A DNA stretch of 53,081 bases from Scytalidium lignicola (Eukaryota; Ascomycota; Leotiomycetes), in NCBI GenBank assembly GCA_002812745.2, contig NCSJ02000298.1:1-53081 (forward strand). Reading direction: 5' to 3'. A program made the position numbers and the translations under genes. Of the stretch, positions 1-11,135 are shown one piece after another; the first letter of the stretch is position 1, and the number at the start of each line of letters is the position of its first letter. Under the pieces are notes generated by a model. It made no database searches. It was not told where the DNA came from and saw nothing but the letters and a program-made list of their open reading frames with translations.

Positions 1-541
1 GGCGAGTAGGCGCGCTCAGGATGCTCAAGGGAAGGGTGACCTGGGCCAGGTGGACTTGGAAGTGGACGATGAGATCCGAGCTGGGAAACTCGAACACCTG
101 AGCTTCCCCAACGAGTCAGCGGCACACGAACCCGGACGACGCGCGCGGGGGTTTCTAACCATTGGAGGGCCCTAGAATGTGGAAGGAAATGCAAGGCGTC
201 GTGCCCTTAGTCTGCTGTGCTCTGTCTGCTAGTAGGAAAGGTATATATTGAGGCGCTGCAAATCCAGGAGCAATTGCAGGGCGCTTTATGTGAAATCTAG
301 GCGCGGACTTGGAATGGGCGGGCGCGCCATGATCGCTCTTAACGTGATCCGAGATCGTTCGATCCGAGCTAGGGGATGGCTGAGGCATCCTTAGGCAGCC
401 CCCCCTCGAGCCCCGCGTCCCCCTCGTTTCCAGCCTTCTGTGCTGGGGACAATGCTGGCGTCGTGACCTCTAACCACACCGGGCTTGGGGCCTCTGGCAA
501 CCTCCGTCCTTCGGCACCGAAGTTTGCCCAAGCACCAAGGA

Positions 542-574
542 GGGCCAAAGAAGGGCCAAAGAAGGGTCAAAGGA
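542..574. repeat. 11-bp tandem repeat, three copies
   Basis: Two exact copies of gggccaaagaa are followed by one diverged copy (gggtcaaagga). The repeat lies in an otherwise featureless GC-richer stretch; short reading frames cross it on both strands but none resembles a protein. Confidence 0.7.
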
Positions 575-890
575 GGTGGAAATAGCCGTACCAGAAGCAA
601 ATATACTTCTGTTGTATCACTCGAGGATGGCTTCTATCGGCCTCTGAAAGACCCTTATCTCTTATACGGCGCACGCATTTCTAAATTAAGGCCCACCCAC
701 AGCTTGTTCCTGCAGGCTATTGGTAATTATGCAATGCAACGGAAATATTGTACCGAGCTCTGAGACAACTATGGTGGCGAGCGCATATTTTCTTATTTCC
801 CAGCCACTAGCTGCGTTATCAGCCTCTCCTTGGGAACGAAATTAATCAGATTGACATCTGGATTCGTCAAATCTTTGGTCACAAATTTTA

Positions 891-1486
891 TCATATCCGA
901 GCGTGTAAGTCCTCATAATCTCTAGTCCCAGCAAACTTAATAGACTTGCATTCGCCATCAACCTCTGCTGGGAGTAGTATATTAAGGACCTCCAAATGTA
1001 GAGCTAGAGTCTTAGACGTCTTGCAACACCTAAGCGTAAGGCGTAATCTCTTTGGGACTAAGGTTGCCATCCGTCTTAGTATTCTTCCCTCCACCAACTG
1101 GCATTAGCATCAAGCCCAAAGATAAAGATATTACTGACCTTAGTAATCCAGCGCGTGACTTCCTTCCAAGCCTCGAGGATCAATATGTATCTTCAAGATA
1201 TTCAACCACGGCAGTCAAATGGAGCAATTGAAGATTTATAACTCTCCTCTTTTAAACTTGTTGTACTAGCCCAGCCTTGAAAGATTAGTTTGGATAGCAT
1301 GCGAAATTTGTTACATATGGGTGACAAATTGTGCTTTCCCAATAAAGCCTCATATGCGGTGCAATGAACTAACTCTGGTTGCATAGATTCCATTAAAAGC
1401 CAGGCAGAAGCTACTAAAACTGGAGAAAGCTTAGACTTGCACTGAAATTGAACTCTCGAAGCTTGCTTTAAAGAGTTTTTGAGCAA
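891..1486 (-). pseudogene. Possible decayed protein gene, unknown family
   Basis: On the minus strand three successive protein-like blocks appear in different frames. The first (about 1486 to 1205) includes LVHCTAYEALLGKHNL and LIFQGWASTTSLKEESY; the second (about 1165 to 1075) reads EAWKEVTRWITKVSNIFIFG then LDANASWW; the third (to 891) contains LLPAEVDGECKSIKFAGTRD and ends at a stop. Frame changes and stops lie between the blocks, so this is either a multi-exon gene with introns I cannot place or a relic. I do not recognise the family. The block from 1 to 890 shows nothing further. Confidence 0.3.
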
Positions 1487-1911
1487 TATTCCAAGAACAA
1501 CGTTCTAGAATTGCTTAGGTAGCCTAATGGCTCAACTAAGTTATGCTAAAAGAGATGCTGCGTACGGGAAAGTGTTAGCAGGCCGAGCCTTAGTAGGGGA
1601 CAGAAAACTTTAGAATAGAACATAACGAGAACTCCCGATACCAAGAGCTTTAGACGGTTGATAAAGAGTAAAGAGGGGCCGTATAGCAGAAAAGTATGTA
1701 AATGGTCGAGAAAGAAAAGTATCTAGACTTTCTTGCTCACAATGAATCTCTTCATACACAATAAATATACTTGAGCCATTACAAGCACGGGGACTCGGGG
1801 CACAAGGCCACGATGCGGCCGCATTTTTCTCGGCTAATCCGAAATCTCTCAGCCTCGTCCAAAATTTATCTTTGCAAACAAAAGATGAGAACGACCCGCG
1901 AAGGAAAAACA

Positions 1912-3474
1912 ATGACCTCAAGACCGTCGCCATTCTTGCATCCTGGGCCCGTGGCCACTAAAGATAGATTATCCATAATTTACCTAAAGCGCGACCTCCA
2001 AGTCCCAGCTATTCTTAGAGATCATGACGACGACAATGAAGGCTACTCGGAGGGGAAGGTGCTCAATACTAGGTTTGGTTCATTTCCACATACGACCTTA
2101 ATTGGATTACCATGGGGAAGCCAAGTTCGCGCATCAGTTGTCGATACTGGGTCGCGTGGACGTCGAGTCAAGGGCCAAGGGAAGAAAAGGAAACGAGATG
2201 ACTCTGAGGTACCAACAGCCGACGACACACCTTCAACTCCGCGCGAAGAGAAGGAAGCAGTGGCTGCGTCGAGCGGATTCATACATCTGCTACCCCCCAC
2301 TCCAGAAAACTGGACTATTTCATTACCGCACCGAACTCAAGTAGTCTACACTCCTGATTACAGTTATATACTACAACGATTGCGAGCAAGACCTGGAACG
2401 AGCTTGATCGAAGCTGGTGCGGGCAGCGGATCGTTTACCCATGCCTCTGCTAGAGCTGTATATAGTGGGTATCCTGACGATGAACAAGTCAATGGACAAG
2501 AAAACGCAAAGAAAAGGAGAATTGGGAAGGTCTGGAGTTATGAGTTCCACGAGCAAAGACATGAGAAGCTCGAGAAGGAGATTCTCGACCATGGTCTAGA
2601 TGGAATAGTGCAAATTACGCACAGGGATGTTTGCGCAGATGGCTTCTTGGTAGAAGGATCAAGTCCAAATGCCAATGCGATCTTCTTAGATTTGCCTGCC
2701 CCATGGCTTGCTTTACCACATCTCACTCGATCACGGCCACCACCAGAATCGTTGACGGTGCTTAATGGTAAAGCGCAAAAGGACTTTGTCTCTCCTTTAA
2801 ATCCTCACGCTCCAGTACATATCTGCACCTTCTCTCCTTGCATTGAACAAGTGCAACGCACTGTCTCCATGATGCGAACGCTTGGTTGGGTAGATATCGA
2901 AATGGTAGAAATATCGCAGAAGAAATTTGAGATAAGAAGAGAGAGAATTGGCATTGATAATGGAGTACAAAGAACGATGTTGAATAGTCCAGCGAATGTG
3001 GATGAGGCGTTGTCTCGACTAATTGAAGTCGAAGGGATATCCAAAACATTCAATGAGAGAGATACAAGTGAGACATCTGCTCCTCCTGAGAAAAAGAAAG
3101 ACAACGAGAACCCAAATAATAGAGCGAAGATCATAGAAGGTTTGGTGGAGAAGAAACTTTACAAGGAAGGGAAGTTGGTGCATCGGACTGAGCAAGAAGT
3201 AAAGACACATACTTCTTATCTTGTTTTCGCCGTCCTGCCTCAAGAGTGGACCGAAGAAGACGAACAAAATGCGAGGCAGAAATGGCCTATAAAGCCCAGG
3301 AATGTGGAATCCGAGACTCATCAGTCTCAACCAACAAGTAAAAGAGCGATGAAGAAAGCTGCTAAAATAGCACAGAAAGAAGCTGCTATTGCAAGAGAAG
3401 CTGCTAGAGGATCAGACGGCAATGCCACCGAAATGCATCTGAAAGATGATGGCTCGGCTGAGGTTAAAACCTGA
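1912..3474 (+). CDS. TRM61: tRNA (adenine(58)-N1)-methyltransferase catalytic subunit TRM61
   Basis: This is the catalytic subunit of the nuclear tRNA m1A58 methyltransferase, which works as a heterotetramer with TRM6 and stabilises initiator tRNA. The reading is a single exon of 520 residues. The start at 1912 (MTSRPSPFLHPGP) is chosen because homology begins there; the frame is open upstream to 1771 with other ATGs. The N-terminal block EGKVLNTRFGSFPHTTLIG followed by GLPWGSQVRASVVD is family-typical. The SAM-binding motif is SLIEAGAGSGSFTH near residue 165 and the catalytic-region motif DLPAPW lies about 90 residues later. A basic, acidic linker with KGQGKKRKRDD interrupts the N-terminal region, and the C-terminus is a lysine/alanine-rich tail (KRAMKKAAKIAQKEAA). 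Fungal orthologues are of similar length, so the gene looks complete. It converges on the esterase-like gene at 3709. Confidence 0.93.
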   Translation: MTSRPSPFLHPGPVATKDRLSIIYLKRDLQVPAILRDHDDDNEGYSEGKVLNTRFGSFPHTTLIGLPWGSQVRASVVDTGSRGRRVKGQGKKRKRDDSEVPTADDTPSTPREEKEAVAASSGFIHLLPPTPENWTISLPHRTQVVYTPDYSYILQRLRARPGTSLIEAGAGSGSFTHASARAVYSGYPDDEQVNGQENAKKRRIGKVWSYEFHEQRHEKLEKEILDHGLDGIVQITHRDVCADGFLVEGSSPNANAIFLDLPAPWLALPHLTRSRPPPESLTVLNGKAQKDFVSPLNPHAPVHICTFSPCIEQVQRTVSMMRTLGWVDIEMVEISQKKFEIRRERIGIDNGVQRTMLNSPANVDEALSRLIEVEGISKTFNERDTSETSAPPEKKKDNENPNNRAKIIEGLVEKKLYKEGKLVHRTEQEVKTHTSYLVFAVLPQEWTEEDEQNARQKWPIKPRNVESETHQSQPTSKRAMKKAAKIAQKEAAIAREAARGSDGNATEMHLKDDGSAEVKT

Positions 3475-3708
3475 GCATCATAGCTAGCTACTGAGATAGC
3501 AAAGCATTCTAAATGCATATACATGGATATTTAATACCTTTTTACAATGAGAACGTTCTCAATACAAACCCAGACCACACAAAAAGATAACTTTTCCTAC
3601 TCCCTATATTCCAACCCCGTGGACCCTAAAGTTCCATTTTAATATATTGAAACACCCCCAGCTCGTAATATAAAAAAAACCCCCTCACAAGAAGTAGAAA
3701 GATACCAT

Positions 3709-4483
3709 CTACCTCCCAATCTCCACCGCCCCCTCCGGAACCCCCGCCCGACTCCTCAACCGTCTAGCAAAGAACCTCATAATAGGCATCATCTCCTCTC
3801 TCCTCGCCGGCATCGAATCCTCACTCTTCTCCCACTTCACATACTCAACATCCACAAACTCCTCCTCCAGCCTATCCACCGCCGTCCTCGTAACCTGCCT
3901 ACTCCTACTTCCACCCAGCACCAACGCCGCCGTCGCACTCTTCTTCTTCTTCCCTCCTTGAGACGAACCAACACTCGATGGAATCCTCCCCCCAACACTA
4001 ACCACGCCTCCGAATTCCAGTCCTTCCTTCGCAGCAGCCTCGACAGCAACGCCCAGCGCAACCATACCGCCCTGACCAAAGCCGTACATCAGCACGTCCC
4101 TTGCCGTGAAGCCGCACTTGCTAATCAACGTCTCCTTAATGACGTTCTGCAGGACGATATTCGTCGCCGTGTGGAATCCCGCATCGGGATCTATTTCTCC
4201 CGCGCGCTCATCGACGAGGACGTCATCTCCCCAGTGGAAGCTGGGCAGATCTGAACCTGTGAAGAGCGATGGGATGGGGTTTGGTGCGCGAAGGGCGATG
4301 CATGCTGTGTAGGGCAGCGCGAGGGAGGTTCCGAGCTTTGTGAAGGGCTCTTGGGTGTCGCCCAGGCCGTGCAGCAGGAGGAGGATGTTTAGGGGCGGCT
4401 GGGATTGGGGTGGGGGGGTTATGGAGAGGGTTATGGAGGATGGGAAGTCTGAGTTCTGGGGCAGACGCGGGGTGGTCNGCCAT
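3709..4483 (-). CDS. Phospholipase/carboxylesterase-family protein lacking the nucleophile serine
   Basis: An alpha/beta-hydrolase of about 257 residues, related to acyl-protein thioesterase/carboxylesterase proteins. Reading from the minus strand, the N-terminal part contains NILLLLHGLGDTQEPFTKLG (oxyanion-side loop), then SLFTGSDLPSFHWGDDVL and DPDAGFHTATNIVL. The nucleophile elbow reads GFGQGG where active relatives have GFSQGG, so the catalytic serine is glycine here (codon GGT at about 4071-4073 on the plus strand). The ATG at 4483 is in frame with the rest only if the single N at 4478 is removed; the start then reads MATTPRLP. No intron is needed. The stop lies at 3709 and the 3' end faces TRM61. 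From memory, fungal relatives also show GFGQGG, which would make this a conserved pseudoenzyme, but I cannot verify that here. Confidence 0.75.
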
Positions 4484-5640
4484 TTTTTTCTTTTTGCTTT
4501 TGGGTTTTTTTCCCTTTTTATTTAGGGAGCTTTCTTTTCTTTCATGAGGGGAGTTTTAAGGTTGTGTTGGTCTATTACTCAGGTATTATAATATCATCTT
4601 TTTTCTATTGAAGATGTTCAGATATTGTACTTACGTAATGGCCGGTAACGTTCCTGGACCTGCCGGACGCTCAGCACTTCCTCACCAATTCATCAATTCT
4701 AACACCATCATTTTCACCTGATTATTTTTCAACTAAAACATGTTACAATGCCTAGGAAAAAACTTCTTTAACAATAAGGAAAGATTCTTCTTGTTATAAA
4801 GGTGATTTAAAAAACGAGAAATCACGTTTATTTAAACTATAATATATGTTTTTAACCTTTCTTGTTTAACTCTTTATAATAGACTTAAAAGTACCTTTTA
4901 ACTTTAGAGTATACTAATTTTATAAAATCATGTGATTGGGTTTAATAGGGTGCTAGTGGGTACCCGCCTCCTACCCAGCCTGAGTTTTCCGGGGTTTGGG
5001 GTTGTTTAAAAGTCAAAACCCACCCACTGGATCCCCGTAGGGAGGTACCCAGCTGGTTTTGGGGCCCATTCCTAACTCTATTCTTATCCTATTTTNGGGC
5101 CACCGACGGCCCCAAAGAGAATGGCATCAGCATCTAGAGCCTCCTGGAGGACCCCGGGAGTAATAGATTTGCCGTATTTATTAATACTGCAGCCGGCGTC
5201 TGGGGACTCCGCATTTTGTTAACCCCACACTCCCCGGCCCCGTCAATCACCGGGTCCGGAAATAGGGGGGACCGGTGGCTTGATAGTCTCATCATGCTTT
5301 ATGGAATCATGGAATCATGAAAATTGAGTAGCTATTATATAGAATATCGTGGCTGAAAAATGGCTTTTTTATCAGGAGACCCGGTCCCGAGCTGATGGTG
5401 GTAGATATGTTATAAATTCTCTTCATCTTTGTGTATTACAATGGAGGGTAGAGCGTTTGAATCCTGAATCCTGAATCCTGACTCTAAATCCTCACTTAAT
5501 TTGCTATGGAGAAACCTGGGATCGATGATTATCATCATGTCGAGTCTGCCGAACTCAGGAACTCGGCAGGCCATGAGACACATCATCTCCCAGTGCGGAC
5601 TGTTGATGAAATCCAAGTCAGTCCATCCTTTCACTTATCA
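4484..5640. other. Gene-free AT-rich stretch with a GC-rich island
   Basis: From 4484 to about 4930 the DNA is strongly AT-rich and holds no supported gene. Between about 4940 and 5290 it becomes GC-rich with GGGTACC-type repeats (see separate entry). A 7-bp repeat (gaatcct, three copies) sits at about 5458-5478. Confidence 0.6.
4948..5062. repeat. Palindromic GGGTACC-rich repeat, possible DNA-transposon end
   Basis: The stretch contains gggtaccc followed by cctcctaccc, and then in opposite sense gtagggaggtaccc, so the two halves are roughly inverted. Between them lies ggggtttgggg then aaaaccc. Sub-terminal GGGTACCC-type motifs are common at ends of fungal hAT-like elements, but no transposase or target duplication is visible here, so the class is a guess. 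Confidence 0.35.
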
Positions 5641-7548
5641 AAATTGTAGGCTAACTCTATATAAGGCTGATTTATCGGAATTCATAAATCAGTATGATCT
5701 GTCTGATGATGCTGAGAACTTGAAAAGGGGAGCATTCATTGCTCACTTTCCCAATAGTAGAGTCTCCCTTGACATCAACCACATGATGTAGTGTAATATG
5801 AAGGTTGACGAAACTATTTACAGCCTTTCAGGAACACATTGAGACTAGCGAGGATGAAAAGGCTATCTTAAAGCAGGAGGTGGATCACAGTGCGTTCTTC
5901 CTCTGATTTAGCAAGTTTATAGATTGGCTAATTTGTGTCTCGTTATCCTATAGAATGGCATCAACCGAAGGCCTTGTACCGAATGATAATCTTTTGCAGT
6001 ATTGGCGCAGCTGTGAATGGAATGGACTTGGTATCTATTAATGGCGCCAATATTTTCTTCCCCGCACAGTTTGGAATTGACAAGCCAGGCAAAGATCAGT
6101 GGATTCTTGGCTTGGTGTAGCTCACCTTATCTTTGTTGTGCATTTTGTAGCGTTTGGCTCAATGGTCCTTTGAATCACTGGGTTGGTAGACGTGGAGTTT
6201 TGTTCATCATGGGCTTTGTGTGCTTTGCTGCATGTATTTGGTCTGCCTGCACCAATACCTGGGTAAGTGTTCTTCATCATGGGGTTAGTCGTAACCTACT
6301 GGATTTACTGATAATTCACTCAGTGGCATCTCATGATTGCAAGAGCATTTCTTGGTTTTGGCCTAGGACCNAAAAAGTGCAACTTTGAGTGTCTATGCTG
6401 CAGAGGCGGCGCCGGCGAGTATTCGCGGAGCTTTGACAATGTGTTGGCAACTTTGGGTAGCGTGAGTTGGATCCTATTATTCTCTAGACTTTTTTGTGCT
6501 TATCAAGACAAGGTTCGGTATCATGCTTGGAACAGTATTCAACATTGCATTCTACAACGTTCCGGATCGGAGTGGTATTGTTGGCTTAAACTGGCGACTT
6601 ATGCTGGGGGTGGCTGGTATTCCTGCCCTCATTGTTATGGCCCAGGCATACACTAACCCGGAGTCCCCTCGATGGTTGATGCTTAAGGGACGCTACGGGG
6701 ATGCTTTGAAAAGCCTCAAAATCTTGCGGAATTCCGACCTTCAAGCCTCGCGTGACTTATATTACATCCATGTTCTTCTTAAGGAGGAAGAAAAAGTACA
6801 AGCCAGTCAAGCAGGGCTAAAGTTTTTACGTATTTTTACCCTCCGGCGAAACAGGAATGGTCTTATTGGAGCAACAATTGTCATGTTTGGCCAGCAATTT
6901 TGTGGAGTAAATATCATCAGTTACTACTCAACGACCATATTTGCTCAGGCCGGCGCGAGTACAATACATGCTCTGATCGCATCATGGGGCTTCGGAATGC
7001 TGAACGTCATATTTGCTTTGCCAGCGATCAAGACTATTGATACCTTTGGGCGACGAAGTTTACTGCTCTACACTTTCCCTTTTATGGCTGTATTCCTTGT
7101 GCTAACAGCAGGCGGATTTTACATCACGAATTCGACGGGAAAGCTGGTTACTGTGGCTCTTGGCATATATCTCTACATCATTGCATACAGTCCGGGTGAA
7201 GGTCCAGTTCCATTTGTTTACTCTGCAGAGGCGTTCCCCTAGCCTATCGAGATATTGGAATGAGCTGTGCTGTATTTGTGTGTTGGTTCTTTAATGCAAT
7301 TGTGGGCTTGACATTCCCATCAATTCTTGGTTCATTTGGTCCTCCAGGTACATTTTTCTGGTATGCTGGTTGGAACAGCCTGTTATATGTAATCATATAC
7401 TTGTTTCTTCCCGAGACCAAAGCGTTGTCGTTGGGTAAGCTATGATAATAGTCACGGATTTTCACTTGCTCCTCTGGACGCTAACGCTATATGCAGAGGA
7501 ACTTGATGTTGTGTTTGAACTGCCGATGAAAACTCGGGCTGCCCAGGT
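5640..7548 (+). pseudogene. MFS sugar (hexose/lactose permease-type) transporter, broken and 3'-truncated
   Basis: A spliced gene of the fungal sugar-transporter (MFS_1/Sugar_tr) family. Exons run: ADLSEFINQYDLSDDAENLK from about 5655, intron 5756-5828, FQEHIETSEDEKAILKQEVD, intron 5890-5953, KWHQPKALYRMIIFCSIGAA onward. Family signatures include NHWVGRRG, the PESPRW motif, GQQFCGVN, DTFGRRS and the late PETK motif near 7410. Further introns lie at 6263-6323, 6462-6512 and from 7436. Three frame problems exist: the N at 6371 (deleting it gives GPKSATLSVYAAEAAPASIR), a missing base in a C run at 7237-7240 (EAFP then LAYRDIGMS), and a gap of two bases after GLV near 6117 where relatives read VNS. 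The first two may be sequencing errors; the third does not look like one. After EELDVVFELPMKTRAAQ the normal C-terminal tail is not found. No start codon can be fixed; it may lie in an unseen upstream exon. Confidence 0.72.
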
Positions 7549-8107
7549 CAGTTTCATGATTTCCTAACCAGTGCTCTATTTCGATATCGTGCTAATTAAG
7601 TGGTTAATTAGAATATTAGAGAAATTCCTAACAATATCAAACATATTTTTGGGAAACTGGGTTTTAAATAATAGAGCCGCTGGTATTTCAAAACTACGAA
7701 TTGAATATGGCTACATGAGTCAAAGTGGTGAACTATTGTGGTTTAATCACTGTTTCATAATTAAATTATCTGATATTACTTCTATTCGAGCTGTATTACT
7801 TCTAAAATTGTGGTACCGCTAGTAATACTGAGCTACAGTAATCTCTTCATAACTTTATGGAGATTTAAGAGCCTGACACCGCAACCATGTTAGTATTCCA
7901 TAGCTAGTTGTTTTAACAATGAATTTATTATTACTACTTCCCCCATTTATATCATTTTAATAACTTATACTTGAACTACAAGCTTTGCACTATCTACCTA
8001 GTATTTAAGATCATTGGTTTATATACTGGATTGACCTAACGTAAATCCCGGTCTGAACGGACACTATTTACCGCAAAATTGGTGTACTTGAATCAGATCA
8101 TGACGAG

Positions 8108-8265
8108 CCACTACTGAAGAATCTCAAATATAAGTGCCTTTGCGCTAACGAGTGATTTGCACTCTAGTGCTGACAAATACCCACAATAACTTGTCAGAAC
8201 AACTTGATATTGGTAGATTTGCTCTAGCGCAAAGGCCCTTATATTTGAGATTTTTCGGTAGTCAC
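8108..8265. repeat. Fold-back (MITE-like) inverted repeat, arms about 38 bp
   Basis: The left arm (8108-8145) reads through gaatctcaaatataagtg to cctttgcgct. The right arm (8225-8265) is its reverse complement with a few mismatches, ending cggtagt. The spacer itself contains a small hairpin (tgacaa at 8171, ttgtca at 8191). There is no reading frame inside. The arrangement suggests a fold-back element or MITE. Confidence 0.7.
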
Positions 8266-8314
8266 GACGAGTGGAGCCCGCAACCCCAGATTTCCCCACA
8301 CTTTACCACTTAAT

Positions 8315-8339
8315 ATACCGAAGATTCTCAAATATACGG
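8315..8339 (+). repeat. 25-bp dispersed motif, copy 1
   Basis: This 25-mer, beginning ataccgaagattctcaaat, recurs in inverse orientation at 20230-20254 with one mismatch. Its core (gaagattctcaaatata) also resembles both arms of the fold-back repeat at 8108-8265. Confidence 0.65.
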
Positions 8340-8687
8340 GTCATGGAGCTAACTTCATAAGGAAGGAAAATGTAACGCTGTTTAGTTTTGACATGCTTTA
8401 CCAAGCCCAGCTGAACCACAAACGCACAACCACCACGATCATCGGCACAATATAGAAGGAGAATCGTAGGCTAATAACTAAATCACTAGAGTCCCAAGAG
8501 TCTCAGATATACAGAGAGCGGTGAAGACAGGTGCAATCAGACACGCACGCTCGTTACACCACTGCCACGTCCCTACCACGCAACTACTTATTGGCCTTCC
8601 TTCACTCTGTACACAAGTGCCCTGACATACATGTTCTTAAGCTCTGAAATACAAGCATTATTCTCCTAGTCGTAGTTTATCTAACTG

Positions 8688-10663
8688 TTATTCTAAAATT
8701 TCCAGTTCACATATTGTATCTTTATGAAACGCTGCTTGAAGCTCTACATCGTTCAAGTCTATGCCCTTTCCAAAGTCACAATTCAAGCACTTTCGCACGA
8801 TCTTTTGAAACCGTATTCCCATATTCGTACAAATTGTGTCATTAATGATATTTGCGATCTCAAATTCCGTAAGTTGGTTATTCGGATCATTATCTAATAG
8901 CAGTATCTCTCTTTCTCGCAGCTTCGATATCGGCATCTGGTATGCTAGTTCAAGCAGTATTATACTGAGGCGATATGTGTAAGGATTCCGAATAGGTGTA
9001 AGTACTTCTTTTTTTTTTGCATTCGGATATTAACGGCTTGTGGATAGTCCGTTGGCATGCTTGCTATGTGAACAGCGAGGTATGGATCATCCAATTTCAT
9101 GCATTCTTCTTTAAAGCCAGACGGCATGTTGCTATAAAAGATGATATCTTCACTTTGCCACGTTTCGCTCAACATTGGTGTGGCGTGATATGATAGGATG
9201 GCAGAAGCTAGTTGTTTTGCTAATCGGATACTATTGACATATAAGAAGCAGCCAGAGTGTGAATGATTGGCAATGGACGAAATGAGCTTAGCAAGAGAGG
9301 TGGATTCTTTAGGCTGGTTTGGAATGGGAGATGGGATAAACACTCGATGACTCCACGGGTATGCTCTTTTCAAATATCCAACACAAGCATCACTAGAATT
9401 GTAGGTTCCTTTCGACAAGTTTGTGATATAGTTGCACAGGTCATGCTGTTGGCAGAAATCTGGAAGGCAATGACTTCGGCTCCCATTCTTCCGGTCGGCA
9501 CAGATATCTGAACCCAGGCGTAGGGGAGGTGGACTATTCCATGAAGGCGAAACTATAGCTGCCTCCATCATGGTCGGTTTGCGATCTTGGAGTGGGGTTA
9601 GAGATTTCGTAGTATAAGTTTCTACGAACCGTACAGACNTTTTTTATCCTCTTGAGCCCCTTACTTGATATTCCATGGTCAGTTGAGTCCATAGTCCTTT
9701 TTAATTGTGTTCGAAACATCTGGACAGAATCTTCCACTTTCTCTCTACCATCACTATTAAATACGATCGCTGGATTGCCGAATTCTGACTCAATGGCAAT
9801 CCATATTAGACTGCTATCTGATCTCAATATACTCTGGATGGATGCGAAATGGAACCGCACAAAATTTTGGTCAGTGTTTTTGTAACGACGCGTTTCCAGG
9901 CGGAAATGAAGTGTATGTTCTGGATGAGTTTTACACGCGACTATCAAAGCTTGATAAAGTTCAGTTGTAGCTTTCTGGATGAGGCCGGATTCCTCAATGG
10001 ATTTGACTGTAGATTGGATCTCGTCCAACTTATTAGCATCATCCTTTTCTTTCAGCTTATTAATCTGGCTAGAAAGTCGCTGAAACGTCTCGACATGGCG
10101 TCGGAGGTCATCCAATCTTATTTGCAGTTGGGAGTGTGATAGACACCATTTCAACTTCTTGCCTATTCTCGATCTCCATGCAGCTTTATTGGTGGTATCA
10201 ACCTAGTCAAGATTTAGCATAATATAGAGCTATACATGGACACATAAGTTTGCGTTAAGTGAATACGTACTGGTGTTGCCTCAAGTGGAACAGTACTGAA
10301 AAATTGAGAGTCGTCTTTGATTCTCTGCAGGTCATCTTTAATCGATGTAATCACATTCGTACAAGCATCGCATAAAGTTCCAAGCGATTTTGATAGATCA
10401 TTTTCGAGTTTTGCGTCCTTCCAAGATGGATGATCATATTGTTTGACCATTGCAGCAGCAATTTCGGGACTCGTGACTTGAGTAAGGAGTAGCATCGATT
10501 CTGCATGAAAGATTGCCTGCTCACTGTAGAGGTCATCCTTAAATCTTTTTAGTTCCACATCGAAATTTCTGTATCGCTTGAAAGGACGCAAAACGTCGTC
10601 ATAATGTTCAAGGGCCGAGATAAGGAGAGGGAGAACTCCAAGGACAATGCCGAGTGTTGCCAT
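8688..10663 (-). CDS. DUF7580-type fungal protein
   Basis: A protein of about 635 residues in two exons (10663-10271 and 10202-8688; intron 10203-10270, GTACGT...CTAG). The start MATLGIVLGVLPLLISALEH is typical of the fungal DUF7580 family. The order then follows family pattern: an all-helical N-terminal half (HPSWKDAKLENDLSKSLGTL, then AAWRSRIGKKLKW at the exon join), a central variable block, and a C-terminal half with LPDFCQQHDLCNYI, SDACVGYLKR, LASAILSYHATPMLSETWQS and RKCLNCDFGKGIDLND near the end. Two frame breaks occur. The N at 9640 shifts the frame and deleting it joins GLKRIKK to SVRFVETYTTKSLTP. A run of ten A residues (9007-9016, minus strand) needs one more A to join MQKKK to EVLTPIRNPYTYRLSIILLE. 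Function is unknown; related domains occur beside fungal incompatibility-type proteins. It is transcribed divergently from the AcuF-like gene. Confidence 0.8.
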
Positions 10664-11135
10664 CTCAGCAGTTTAGTGGGATTTGATGATCTTGGTAGGA
10701 TTAGAAATGATAATATCATCAATTTTAAGGAAAGAAACTCAACAGAAAATTATAGACTTCTCAAATACTAATGCCGAGCCAAGTGTAAGGCTTTTCCCTC
10801 ACGTTGAGGCTGTACAACTCCGCCTCCCAATATGATCCCTCCAATAAAATTATATCACATGTGTCGGCTGGTCTAAGGCTCCACGATACGTGTAGGCTGT
10901 TTGGACGCCACTCAAAGACCAATGTGATTCATTTGAAATTTGCTTCACGTTTTGAACACTAGCTGTCTGTTTTCATCAAGCAAATATGATGTGGGTGTAC
11001 AACGAATCTAAAGAGGTATAATAAATCGTGTTAAGGCGAATTTTGCCAGCTTTGGTTGAAGTTCGACATACCTCCAGATCGTCACTGCCTAGCCAGTTCA
11101 CCGCAGTTCTATCATCTCAACTAGACTAGAGGGAA
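10664..11135. promoter_or_regulatory. Shared divergent promoter region, DUF7580 / AcuF-like pair
   Basis: 472 bp separate the two start codons, so both genes must be driven from here. The strip is moderately AT-rich (ttgaacactag and ggtataataaatc near the plus-strand gene). No specific operator is recognised. Confidence 0.45.

Larger units (their letters stand above)
7549..8687. other. AT-rich intergenic region with fold-back repeats
   Basis: No supported gene. The frame at 7571-7822 is AT-rich chance sequence. The region holds the inverted repeat at 8108-8265 and a related 25-bp motif at 8315-8339. Confidence 0.6.

Noticed and set aside
4223..4483. Pro/His-rich frame starting at the esterase ATG
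   Set aside because: It arises only if the N at 4478 is kept; deleting the N gives the true esterase N-terminus.
6118..6160. A 36-nt intron (GTGTAG...TTTGTAG) that would bypass the transporter lesion
   Set aside because: It would be shorter than any other intron in the window and would delete the conserved SSPYLCCAF segment.
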